Assembly: GCA_036362985.1 (NCBI GenBank)
Contig: JAYGXS010000005.1
Coordinates: 25,372,625-25,436,624, forward strand
DNA: 64,000 nt
DNA from: Ligula intestinalis
Lineage: Eukaryota; Platyhelminthes; Cestoda; Diphyllobothriidea; Diphyllobothriidae
Direction of reading: 5' to 3'
Shown: positions 22,601-32,665 of the stretch, piece after piece
Numbering within the stretch: position 1 is the stretch's first letter
How the letters are laid out: the number at the start of each line of letters is the position of its first letter
Notes under the pieces: model-generated
The model's database searches: none
The model's input: the letters and a program-made list of their open reading frames with translations, nothing else
Told to the model about the DNA's origin: nothing
Program-made: the position numbers and the translations under genes

Positions 22601-23600
22601 GGTGTTAAGGCTAAGCCCGTTGAACCCTAACTACTGCGATCTTCCAAGCCCGGTTCCTAAGAAGAACATAGAAGCCAAGGTAGGCGGAGATTGTATTCTG
22701 TACAGAATCAATAGGAGAAGAGTTAACAGAAGGGTTGACTCGGCCTGGGGTGCAATTCGACCATAAGGAGCGAGGGAGAGAGAGAGAGAGTGGCGCAGCC
22801 TCGCGTCCACCGCGCACCGGGGCGAAAGGCCGAATGAATGGGCTAAGTGTGAAGTGTGTTTCTGCCAGCGCTGACAACTAATTCGGCGCATATCAGCAAT
22901 CAGCGGTACGCAAAATCGATTAACTGATTTGACGAGGCGAGTCCAGTGTGAATCATTTATCAACGATGCGCCAAAAATCGATAGGCTGGCCACGTTGATA
23001 GAGCAGGCAGATGAGTGATCATGGCAGCGCTGGCGGGGTAGGCTCCTACAGTGACAGCTAATGAGCCAGACGTTTCCCTTCCAGCTCCCGCTTGCCTTTG
23101 CCAGTAAAGTAATCTACCTTAGCTACTGAGCGGCTGGTTCAGGGGCTCAAGAATGAGCCCCAAGGCAGAGGGGGGGGGGAGGCGAATGAGGTCCGAGAGC
23201 TCGAGTGTCAATAACAATTCGTTACTTTGAATGCAAGAGTTGTTAGGTGCCAGCTAGCAGGCAGCTAGCATACAGGCAGCGAGCCGCCCTTACGGCAGGC
23301 TATCGATCAGCCTACACGGGCGAACGCATAATGGCCGTCAATCAATCAATAAATTAAATATTAAGTTACATCCAGCCCTTGAGTCACAAGCCAATCGTTT
23401 CGTTTCCCACGCTAGGACAGAAGCTGATTGGCCCAATGGACATAGTTTACACCCGCTTGTTGCTCTCAGTATGTTTTACTAATTGCACTCAAAAATCTCT
23501 GCTTTTGCTCTGTTCTTGTCGTGTTCTTCCTTGGGGGCTCACACCGCACGAACTCAGGAGGTGACATCTCAGCCGTGGCTATCGTTACAGCAAGAGTAAT
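22600..23600 (+). repeat. LTR-like repeat, family A, long copy
   Basis: It starts TGTTAAGGCTAAGCCCGTTG, continues AACTACTGCGATCTTCC and ATTGTATTCTGTACAGAATC, and may end at TATCGTTACAGCA near 23594. TG...CA ends and a length of about 1 kb fit a solo LTR. A (GA)n run near 22785 and a G-run near 23170 lie inside. The boundaries need alignment. Confidence 0.45.
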
Positions 23601-24290
23601 AGCCGATCGGGTCCACGATTAGCTGGGGATTGAAGAGTTTTTTTCTTCAATAAACGTAACCTACCTTTTTACCAAGTTAACACTCTAAAGACGAAACATT
23701 GTTAAGTAAAAATATCCGGACAGGTAGGAAGATCGATAGTCACATTTGAGATGAGGCACGTGTAACGCAGGTGTCTACAGTCACTTGAAACGAATCATCA
23801 CCTAATTTTTCTTTCTGCGTCACCACGTTGCGAAGCACACAGTGCACCCGCGCAGAATTGACGGTCGAGCTTTTATTGCATTTATTTTATGCCATCCTCT
23901 CTATGAAGCCCTTTCTGTGTACATAAATTAAAAAACGCAAAAGCGTAGGCTGTGTAGGTACCCTAGGCTAATTATTTCTGACTCTGTGCTTTTGTGTATG
24001 TCAGTTGATTTGTACGGAGCCTTCGCCGTGTGAAGTAGTGTCCTTACATTTGCATAACAAGTAGGTCATTTTTGCCAAGAGAACTCTTTGCACGCAAGGG
24101 TAGTCCATTAGGACATGGTGGTACTTTTCGGAACAATGACATTAGTGGGCATGTAGGTTCGGCGGCACCTATTCTGATGGGTGACAAGGTGGAATGAGAG
24201 ATTAATTACCGGGAGTGAAGCATGCCAGTGTCGACTGGATTGGGTTTGTGGCGGTCAGCCCAAAGGAGAAACCCAAACTGTTCTAGTGTC
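23601..24290. other. no recognisable gene
   Basis: The CTGCGTCACCACGTTGCG stretch near 23815 resembles part of LTR-like family B (42240). Otherwise nothing is recognised. Confidence 0.4.
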
Positions 24291-24830
24291 TGAGTAGTAG
24301 ATGTGTTCTGAATACTACAATCATCAGGCCAAAATCCCAATTTTTAGTTAAAACGCTAAAGGCACCTTTGGGAAGGATTTATTGCATACAGAACTCCCCA
24401 GTTGCTGTCTGTCTCAGATAGCAGTGACCACTGGCGAAGCCAGGCCTGTGAGCGTGCGTTTTGTGAGGGTTGTAGTGATGGCAGTTGCTTTTACATGCTT
24501 GTAGAGCAGGTTAAAGTGGAGGGTGATTGGTGTGCTGTATTCTCCGAGGGAGGGAGGGGTCGAGTATTGAGGCCCCCCTTCTGCGTGGGCGTGGCCTGGC
24601 GTGGCGCTTGAGAAACCGCGGTTAGTTGGGCAGGCACGGGTGTCTGTGGGAGTGGAACTCGGTCCAGCGAGTTCGAAGCAGCCACCTGCGAAGACACATG
24701 ACCTTGCAGGCAGTTCACACTGAACAAAGAAGCTGGACAGCACTGATGGCCGTTCGCCATACTGTCACCATAGGGAGGACCAAAATGTCTTCCGAAGCGG
24801 AGAAGGCATAACGCAACCAGGTGCACAACG
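24290..24830 (-). repeat. LTR-like repeat, family B
   Basis: TTTATTGCATACAGAACTCC, GTCTCAGATAGCAGTGACCA and GAAGCCAGGCCTGTGAG match 48815-48880 and, more weakly, 41975-42025. On the minus strand this gives an AATAAA in the expected place for an LTR R region, ending near GATGATTGTAG. It is probably a solo LTR. The open frames inside are chance frames. Confidence 0.5.
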
Positions 24831-25049
24831 TTCTGTACAGAGCCCTAGGGTGCGCTGATGCGTATACGGGTGAAGCCGAACTCAAACGTGAACGCAGAAT
24901 GTGGTCACGAAAAAACACCTTAACTGGCGCAAAAATGTTCATGCCTGCCTGCTTGACTAAATGTGCTGATACGTTCTTGCAGCGTTCGTCCGAGAGATGA
25001 TGGATTTGGTTTTGCTGAGCTTTACTGCAAGTCAAAGGAGATGGGTTGG

Positions 25050-25215
25050 GGTCCATCGGGGGCCCGTACTGGGCTCTGTGACCAAAGGTGTCAGATTCGA
25101 ATCCCAGCTTAACCGAAATCTGAGTTTGGGTTAAATTGGCTGATGGCGGCTAATAAGTCTGAAATGGTCGTTTCAGCCTCTGATGACCTTGTCAGCGAGT
25201 GGTGGTGTCAACCCC
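25050..25215 (+). repeat. SINE-A copy
   Basis: GGGGGCCCGTACTGGGCTCTG, GTCAGATTCGAATCCCAGC (box B), GGCTGATGGCGGCTAATAAG and GAAATGGTCGTTTCAG follow the SINE-A order. The box A region is shortened. Confidence 0.65.
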
Positions 25216-25469
25216 AGTGGTAAAACTTCTGCACAATATCGGTTTGCGCCGACAGCATGCAAATAAACCGAAGCAGTTCTGCATAAATCTACTCCTAAAC
25301 TTTGTTGTTCCTCCTCGTTTATCACAGTTTGACCAACTTTGTCCAGGTACATGGTTGCCTGTTCATGACTCTTGCCACCTACTTGAGACTGGTTTGTTTC
25401 AGGAAGTCAATGGATTAGTGTGAGCTCAGTCCAGGAAATATATATTTTAGGCAATAAAACCCTATGTTG

Positions 25470-25665
25470 AAAGACAAAGGAGACCTGAAATGGCCATTTC
25501 CGGCTTAGTAGCCGTCATCAGACAGCCTTACCCAATCCCAAGTGTTTCAACACCTGATGCTCGAACCCAATAACTGTTTTTTAATTCGAACACCCTAAGC
25601 GATTCAACGCGGGCTTGTTGTCCTGTTGGTTTCAACCGGCAATATGAACAGAATATGATTGAAGA
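25470..25665 (-). repeat. SINE-A copy
   Basis: On the minus strand: CAACAAGCCCGCGTTGAATCG, a duplicated middle, CACTTGGGATTGGGTAAGGC, CTGATGACGGCTACTAAGCC and GGAAATGGCCATTTCAGG. The orientation is opposite to the copy at 25050, with only about 250 bp between them. Confidence 0.65.
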
Positions 25666-26050
25666 ATAGTTAGTAGGAGATTTGACTGGCGGAGTAGTGC
25701 ATTCGTTCCCTGGTCAGTCGGGCCTGGAGTGCCTAGCAACAGTAATCCGAGTGGCCGCCGCAAGCTGCTTTTGTCTCAGTCAGCCTTGATGGTAATGTGT
25801 CAGAGCACGAATTTGCATGTTATTGGGTCGCGTCGGACATTAAGCGAGAGGTGAACAGGGCAGTCATCGCGACTGCAGCCTTGGCGTGATAAGTCAATGA
25901 TCCCGAGCTCCCACAGTGGGCGCTCGTGGCCAATACAAAGTAAAACATGGGAATGAGCTACTATCACACGCATGCGGTGCTCTTGTGGTACTTTTCGGCA
26001 CCGTGATGTTCGCTTACTGACTTAATCGTCTTCTCTACATGTTATAATTA
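25666..26050. other. no recognisable gene
   Basis: The stretch CGAGCTCCCACAGTGGGCGC near 25900 recurs at about 41370, next to family A LTR-like sequence. It may be an LTR piece. No gene is seen. Confidence 0.4.
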
Positions 26051-26059
26051 TATCACGGT

Positions 26060-27240
26060 AGACTTATTTTCCTTTTTTAATTGTATTTAGAAATGTTGTT
26101 GGTTTACCTATGTATCTTTTCCTATTCCATATTATTGTTTATCGTATTTCGGATAAACCGAATATCAAAATGTGGGCTTTTTGAAATGCCTGAAAAAAAT
26201 GGTGTTTAGGAGGTCGTCTACCTCAATTTGCCCGGATTCAAAATTGGTAGGATATTAGCAGGATCAAATGCTAGCAATATCTGAAGGCTGTCCTGAGGTG
26301 TCGAGCCTAGCCAAGTATCTTTGTTTGTTAGCTCTGACCGCATACAGGCGATGACTGACCACACACAAAGACCTCAGACCGGACACGCACGCACGTATGC
26401 TAGGAGCTTACGCACGTGGCAACTGGTCGCAGTTATTCCAATGTGGCCAATCAGGCAACAGGAGAACACGTGACCTTCAATCCCTTCTAAGCCGCTGTCA
26501 TCCCTTACACGGGAGGGTTGCATGACAAACTAGACTACGAGAACACGCTAGTCCCCGCCCAATGCCGGGCTTGCCACTGAGGCGGGACAAAGAGCACGCT
26601 GGAGATCATCCAGCGGCAATTACCACCCGAGACAGCAGCTCCAGGTTTTGTACACAATCAATTCTCATCGGGGTGGATTCCAGAATTATTTCCTTCTTAT
26701 TGTATTCCATCTTGGGGATTGCAAAGGGGCGTACTTCGACGGTGACACACGTCAGATGCCACCGTTACAACACTGGCGACAAAGAACCCGTGGTTCTAAC
26801 CAAAATAACCGTTCTGAAGTTAGTGTAGTATAGACCGCCGTGCGGAGTGCCGTGCATGCCTTCAGTTTAAGCGGGCAACAAATCCCGCAAAAGTTCTGCA
26901 ACGTGCAGCATGCGCGCGATAAGTAGTTCATCCCTACTACCACGGCAAAATTAGGTTAACCACGTGCTCCAACTGCTTACTTAGGTCGGATTCAAGCACC
27001 AGGTGATCCTAACTTTGTCGAGGTAACATCCAGCTCCCTGATTTACACATTTACCTACCTCAAGTTTTACTTCTAATAGTTTCCTAACTTGCTTACAGTA
27101 TTGATTAGACTTCGTGGCCATCTGGTATAATCTTGCTGTTTGCATCGATTTTTCTGTACGAATTCAATGTTTTTGTATTCTCCCATACGTTATTCATGTT
27201 ATGCAGCGAGAAGCCACAAATGAAGAGCACTCGCTAAATT
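26060..27240 (+). repeat. repeat R1, split by an insertion
   Basis: The left part (26090-26238: GAAATGCCTGAAAAAAATGG, GGAGGTCGTCTACCTCAA) and the right part (26806-27240: AACCGTTCTGAAGTTAGTG, GTGCCGTGCATGCCTTCAG, and on through GCAGCGAGAAGCCAC) are contiguous in the copy at 39300-39470. Part of the right side is inverted at 34380-34700. The class of R1 is unknown. No ORF is conserved among the copies. Confidence 0.7.
26239..26805 (+). mobile_element. LTR-like insertion inside R1 (family C)
   Basis: The segment separates two halves of R1. CGCTAGTCCCCGCCC, GACAGCAGCTCCAGGTTTTG and GACGGTGACACACGTCAGATG match 55490-55690. It contains an ending GTTACAACA followed by CTGGCGACAAAGAACCC, resembling an LTR 3' end and a primer-binding site of Ty3-type elements. 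It is therefore probably an LTR plus a short leader remnant. A possible short target duplication (TCAAAA/CCAAAA) is imperfect. Confidence 0.55.
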
Positions 27241-27329
27241 TGCTGGTTCCATCAACTTCTACTGTCTATGTAGTCTAAAAATTTGCACCAGCGAAAAGAT
27301 GCTTCAGATGTTCATTACATGATAACACG

Positions 27330-27716
27330 CTGCATATGTTGAGAAAGTCCCAAGGTCAGGTTGACATCAATGCCCCTTCTAAATAACAGCAAAGTCTACC
27401 TTTGGGAACTGAGCGTGCTGTTGCTATGTTTGCCACTCTTTCGTAAATTATGATTTCTTTGCCCTTTGCTTATAGTTTCCAACCAGTTGGAATTAACCCT
27501 TTGAAAATCTCTGTTAATACCTGAAGAGTCCAAGTCATACGGAAAATTTTCATTTTTTTCAAAAGAAGGACTAGGCCCCAGGTTTTACATAAGGGCGATA
27601 CATTTCTAATGATCACAGTAGGAAGGAGTCATTGTGATTTGACCTCCAGTGTTGAGTAGGACCAAGTTACCCCGTAAGTTGGCAACTGTCAAAGTCACAA
27701 CTGGTAGCGTTTCAGA
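27330..27716 (+). repeat. direct repeat D, copy 1
   Basis: From TATGTTGAGAAAGTCCCAAGG to GTAGCGTTTCAGATCTA, this unit is repeated in the same orientation at 30733-31104 with moderate divergence. It ends exactly where the long-TIR element at 27721 begins. No coding content is recognised. Confidence 0.75.
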
Positions 27717-27720
27717 TCTA

Positions 27721-30700
27721 CAGTATGGCGTGTGCTGCAAGAAACATTCCGCAAATTAAAAAAGACCGGTAATCACTCGCAAAGCAACATTGAGTAGGGT
27801 TGCAATACTGTGCATCATGCAATCCAATTTTAATTATTTTCAGCCACGCTGGAGTGCCGACCTTGAGATAAGCTTCTTTCTGACCGCTGCGAAAAGTTGA
27901 TTCTGTAAAAATTGCCTTCTTAAATAGTATGCATTTGTATCATTGATTTTGCCTGCCTTTATAAATTCAAATATATTTTATGGAAAGCATGCACGAAAAG
28001 ATCCTCTCTTGTAATTATCTGATAGAAAATTACGTCTCTTTTAAAATTGTATTCTTAAAGGAAGGGTTTTCTTCGGATTTGAAAAAAATGCTTGTAAATT
28101 GCCGAATGATTTTGAAACCTACCGACTGCTAGAACTGAATTCAAGTTTTAAAAACTGCATTCTGTGTTCATCCTGTTTAAGGAAAAGTACGTTCTTGCCT
28201 ACGGTTTTAGGAAGTGGTTGCATACCTCTCATAGACTTTTGCAATACACACGAATCATGCTGTATATATCAGGGGCAGCATCAATAAGTTGACGGATACG
28301 ATGTATTATGCATGAACACCGCATAGTCGTAAAAAAATCAAAATTAGAAAAAAATTTAAAACCGAAGGATACCCTTCCTTTAGGAATAAAATTTTAAGAA
28401 GGCGTTATTCGCTATCAAATAAGTACAGTAGTCACTAAAGACCACGGAACTTTCATAAATTTGTGTAAGTTTGATCATTACTTGAATACCAGTGTGAATG
28501 CATTTAGGAAAACTTAGAAATAATAATGAACAGCATTAGGCATATTAAGTACTTAAAACAATAATAGGAATTACTAAGTGTTTGCAAAGAAAAATAAAAT
28601 TTTCTCGATAATCTCGGGGTTCTGGAGGCGTAAAAAAGAGCTATAAATTAAAACAATAAATTAAGGTATTGTGTTTAGTTGAAAACTTTAAGCAACCACT
28701 TTCAACATAAAGAAAGAAATTTTCTTCAGTCAAAATATTCCGTAAATTTAACCGTTACTGGCTAAGTATTTATTTGTTGAAATGTGGGCATCCCAAGTAA
28801 TATAGTTTGAGGTTGAATATGTTCTTCGGGAAATACAATATAATTTCGTGAATCTTCGAGCTCATCATCAAACGTTGAGAAAAGTGAATGCAAAAACAAC
28901 TTACAGTCAACATTTCAAATCGTAGGAAAAATCAATAATGCAGTGGCGTAGGCTTCTGCCGTATGTCTCCCTCTGTTCGGATTGGTTCTCGTCTCGCCCA
29001 TTTCTGGTTGAGACATTTGTACGAACAGTCCAACTCGACATGCCTGTTGATGCATGATGTGTCCTAGCGCATCGCTTCGAGGAATTCACGTCCTTCTTTG
29101 GAAGGACAGGTAGCGACAATACGAGTTTTGTCCCATGTGAACTTATGCTCGGTTTCTAGGAAATGCATGGCGACTTCGGAATGGCGGTCTAGTCTGTTTA
29201 CCGCCAATTGGTATTCATGAATGCGCACAGAGGCGGGTCATCATTTTCCTTGTTTTCTCTGTCTTCATTGTTAAATTTATAAATTGCGCATCTGTTCGAC
29301 GTTTACACCAAAACCTCGAAAACAAGATATACATAAAGAGCTTTTACCGAAAGAAAGCATTTTCCGATATTTGTTTTAATGAACACGGCAAGTTTTCTGA
29401 TATGAAGAAATGCCTCAAAGCAGCAAAACCACATTGTCGAGAGTAAATCATGTCCAAAGTGGAGTTGTGAAACTACTATTCCTAAGAGTTAAAAGAAAGC
29501 TTTCCATAAAAGGTTACCTCTTAGAAAGTGCTTTGATTAGATATTCAGCTGACGAACTTCTGCGTATATTAACATTTTCCAACGTAATGTCACAATGAAA
29601 TTTGAGAATTTTGAAAATTTCTTTAAGTTTCCTGAAGATAAACGATTCAATTTGACTGGAGATGAAAGAACTTTCTTTTCTCTTTACAACGGATTATTTT
29701 TCGCCTAAGTGGATTAATTCCACTTTATGATATAATCTTGCGACTTCAAAAAAACTGGCCATATACATTGCCATTTTTTGAAAAACTTATTATTCTTTTG
29801 TCCGTTGCGTTTCTAAATGACGCAAAAGGCGAACGCAAAGTACACAAAAAACTATATTTCTGCACGACTTCGATTCGATAAGGCCTTCTTTGTCTTAAAT
29901 TCGCGTTATCATATTGGACATTTTGCGTTTGCGCAAGGACGTTTGTGCGTTATTTGTACATTAAAACGAACACTTCTCTGTGACTGCATTTTGTTCAAAA
30001 AAACTTCACAGGATAGCTAGGCATAATTTTTAAAGTACAAAACTCCAATGTTACAGCAAATAAATGTGATTCCTTTAACTTGGCTTTACTTGAATCTGAA
30101 CAATTTTCGACAAATTTTTCCAGTTCTGGAAGGGATATTTTCGAAACCTATTTTACTTATTTTGGAGTTCCTTTATTGTATAATCAACATTAACATGCAG
30201 TTTGGTTCTCTCTTTCGTAATAGCATAGGAAATTTCCTGCATATGAGACTACTCCCAGTTTCCCCAAAATTAATGGCCATTTCTCGTAATACACCTAACT
30301 TAAATGACGATTTAACTAACTAAAAGGTTTTTGCAGAATTCAATAAACCGAATGAATCAAAATAGTGTTACTAAATATACGCTAAACTACCAAATCAAAT
30401 TTCATCATGAAATTTGCATGTTCTTTGGCGACTGCTGTACAAGAGAGGACTTTTGCATGCATGCTTTCCATAAAATATATTTGAATTTATAGAAGCAGTC
30501 AAAATCAATGACAAAAATGCATACTTTTTACATAGTCATTTTTGCACAATCAACTTTTTCGCAGTGGTCAGAAAGAAGCTTATCACAGAGTCGGCACCCT
30601 AGCGTGACTCAAAATAATTGAAATTTTACTGCATAATAAACAGTATTGCAACCCATTTCAATATTGGTTTGCGAGTGATTACCGGTCTTTTTCAAATTGC

Positions 30701-30733
30701 AGAATGTTTAATGCAGCAATCGCCATACTGTAT
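27721..30733. mobile_element. DNA element with ~290-bp TIRs and TA target site
   Basis: The left TIR, 27721-28010, begins CAGTATGGCG. The right TIR, about 30440-30733, is its reverse complement ending CGCCATACTG. Both ends abut TA, which fits the Tc1/mariner superfamily. The interior (28010-30440) has only short AT-rich frames, such as 29410-29598 and 30048-30323, none recognisable as a DDE transposase. A PLE fragment is nested inside. A second family member with diverged TIRs is at 38680-40264. Long TIRs without a transposase suggest a non-autonomous element. Confidence 0.65.
28780..29255 (-). pseudogene. PLE GIY-YIG C-terminal fragment, nested
   Basis: Read leftward from about 29235: ASVRIHEYQLAVNRLDRHSE, VAMHFLETEHKFTWDKTRIV, ATCPSKEGREFLEAM, a stop, TSCINRHVELD. 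The PLE terminal-repeat signature GTGGGCATCCCAAGTAATAT and a faint GACG-type hammerhead remnant lie at 28785-28875. It inserted into the long-TIR element. The RT part is missing. Confidence 0.75.
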
Positions 30734-31104
30734 GCTAAGAAAGTCCCAAGGTTAGGTTGACATCACTGCCCCTTCTAAATAACACCAAAGTCTACCTTCG
30801 GTAACTGAGCGTGTTGTTGCAATGTTTGCCACGCTTTCGCCAACTTGATTTGTCTGCTCTTTGCTTATAGTTTCCAGACAGATAAAATTAACCCTTTGAA
30901 TATCTCTGTGAATACCTGAAGAGCCTAAGTCACACGGGATACGTTCGTTTTTTCAAAAGAAGGACTAGGCCGCAGGTTTCACGTAAAGGAGTTAAATTTA
31001 TAAAGATCACAGTAGGAAGGAGTCATTGTAACTCAACCTCCAGTGGTGAGTGGACCCGTAAGTTGGCAACTGTCAAAATCACAATTGGTAGCGCTTCAGA
31101 TATA
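30733..31104 (+). repeat. direct repeat D, copy 2
   Basis: It begins TATGCTAAGAAAGTCCCAAGG immediately after the right TIR and ends GTAGCGCTTCAGATATA. It is the partner of 27330-27716. Confidence 0.75.
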
Positions 31105-31254
31105 TGTATATGCCAATATGTTTTGCGAACAGGGCAATCTTACGATTAAAAATTAAGATTGGCAAACATATGCTTTCGGTAATGCATAATTAGGCCACTA
31201 CAAGTGCAAACAAATGGACCTTTGTTATTAAGTTGGTTTGGCAGATTTGCTTAA

Positions 31255-31515
31255 TTTGAGTTGACCTAAGTGGGAAAAACTCTAGGCGTTTGGCAAGATT
31301 TGAACCCGCGCATCGGAGAAAGCCTTTGCCGGAGGCTACTGCTCTACCGCTAAGCTACAAACGCCCACTTCACGCCGTGAGTTTAATCACACTTCGATCG
31401 ATATTACTCGCTCAAGTTTTCGCTCATATCGAATCCACCAATACGGGAGCAAGTTGACTTCCCAAGCAGGATTTCCTAGGCAACCATCTAGAATCCACCA
31501 GAATGACTACTAGGC
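31255..31515 (-). repeat. SINE-B copy with tRNA-like head
   Basis: The tRNA-like head (31285-31365) is followed on the plus side by the body CGCCGTGAGTTTAATCACAC, GGGAGCAAGTTGACTTCCCA, AGCAGGATTTCCTAGGCAAC and CAGAATGACTACTAGGCTG. The body matches those at 19425-19680 and 20641-21020. Confidence 0.75.
31285..31365 (-). tRNA. tRNA-like sequence in SINE-B (pseudo-tRNA)
   Basis: On the minus strand, GGCGTTT and AAACGCC close a perfect 7-bp acceptor stem. TAGCTTAGCGGTAGAGC is a D arm with box A. GCCT-CCGGCAA-AGGC is an anticodon arm; position 33 is C, not the invariant U. GCGGGTTCAAATCTTGC is a T arm with box B. The anticodon would read GGC (Ala). The C33 and the SINE body attached to it argue for a SINE promoter and against a working tRNA gene. 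Confidence 0.5.
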
Positions 31516-31815
31516 TGACTTAATTATTAAGTTGGTTTCGCAGATTTGCTTAATTTGATTTGACTTAAGTGTGAAAAACTCTAGGCGTTTGGCGAAATTT
31601 GAACCCGCGTATCAAAGAAGGCCTTTGTCAGAGGCTAATGCTCTACCGCCAAAGGCTTTCTCTGATGCGCATGTTCAAATCCCGCCAAAAGCCTAGAGTT
31701 TTTCACACTTAGGTCAACTCAAATTAAGCAAATCTGCAAAACCAACTTAATAGTTAAGTCATTCTAGTAGTCATTCTGGTGGATTCTATATGATTGCTTA
31801 GGAAATCCTGCTAGT
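31470..31815. repeat. palindromic pair of SINE-B copies
   Basis: The left arm (about 31470-31628) and right arm (about 31652-31812) are reverse complements around a ~23-nt centre. Matching blocks include TTAAGTTGGTTTCGCAGATTT, AAAAACTCTAGGCGTTTGG and GCAGGATTTCCTAGGCAA. Two SINE heads meet nose to nose, so transcription could give a hairpin RNA. Confidence 0.8.
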
Positions 31816-31819
31816 TTTC

Positions 31820-32560
31820 TGTGTGTCCAGCAGCTTGTCTTCTGTGTCCGTCAGCAGCTTGTGTTCTGTCGTCATCTCGGCCAATAGCGTTCCGTGTCTC
31901 TGGCAGCCGTTTCCCGGGTACTAGCGGCAGAATCGCTAGTCGTCGGTAGCCGCCTTCAGCGGTGGCAGCATGTTTAAGGGCCAGTAGTCATGTTTCCTAT
32001 TGGCTCTCCACATGTGGCCTTTACGAGCAGCCGTCATGCCTCCATCCATCCTGTCCTTAGCGTGACCTCCTGATAACCGCAACCCGGCCGCGGGGCGGTC
32101 CCGCCTGCACGCGCCTCCTCTGTCCTGGCCTAATATCTACCCTTTGAGGGTCACTTGTAACTGCATGAACCGGTAGCCAGTAAGGTCCCTTTGTTCTGGT
32201 ACCCCCAGGATTGCCCGAGTGATAACTAGCGTCCGGGCTGTCCCACCAATTAGGCGGTTGTGCCACCTAAACGGATAAGACCAACACGGAGGCGGATCAA
32301 GGTATGGCAGGCATGATTTGGGTTGCGCTCCGATAACAAATGCCGAACGTGGGAGGCATGGTGGCATGCTTAAGGGTGGTTTCGGCCGTGCCACACAGAT
32401 GAACCACATCCCACCTCTGGTCTTCTTGACTCGAACTTGACACCGAGCTCTAGAGGATGGCGGAGGAGAGGGTGCGGTAGATGCTGCGCACGTCTACTAG
32501 CACTTGAAACTAAGCCACGCGCAAGTCACCACACCACCATGCGATCATCATCTGGAGACG
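31820..32560 (+). repeat. LTR-like repeat, family E, with family B piece
   Basis: 31860-32260 matches 18500-18900 (CAGCGGTGGCAGCATGTTTAAG, GGCCAGTAGTCATG, CGCAACCCGGCCGCGGGGC, CGTCCGGGCTGTCCCA). After about 32440, GAGGGTGCGGTAGATGC and the following bases resemble 42180-42240 (family B). No ORF is recognised. Confidence 0.5.
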
Positions 32561-32665
32561 GCCACGGGCGAAGGAAAGCCTGTCTTAACGTCTTCCGAGA
32601 AAAGGGCGCTGGTTTTGATTGCCAAATCGCCGCAGCCCCTGATATGACTAGAACCCACTTTCGTA

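Noticed and set aside
31285..31365. Functional tRNA-Ala gene
   Set aside because: C at position 33, weak T stem and an attached SINE body. Kept only as a pseudo-tRNA.
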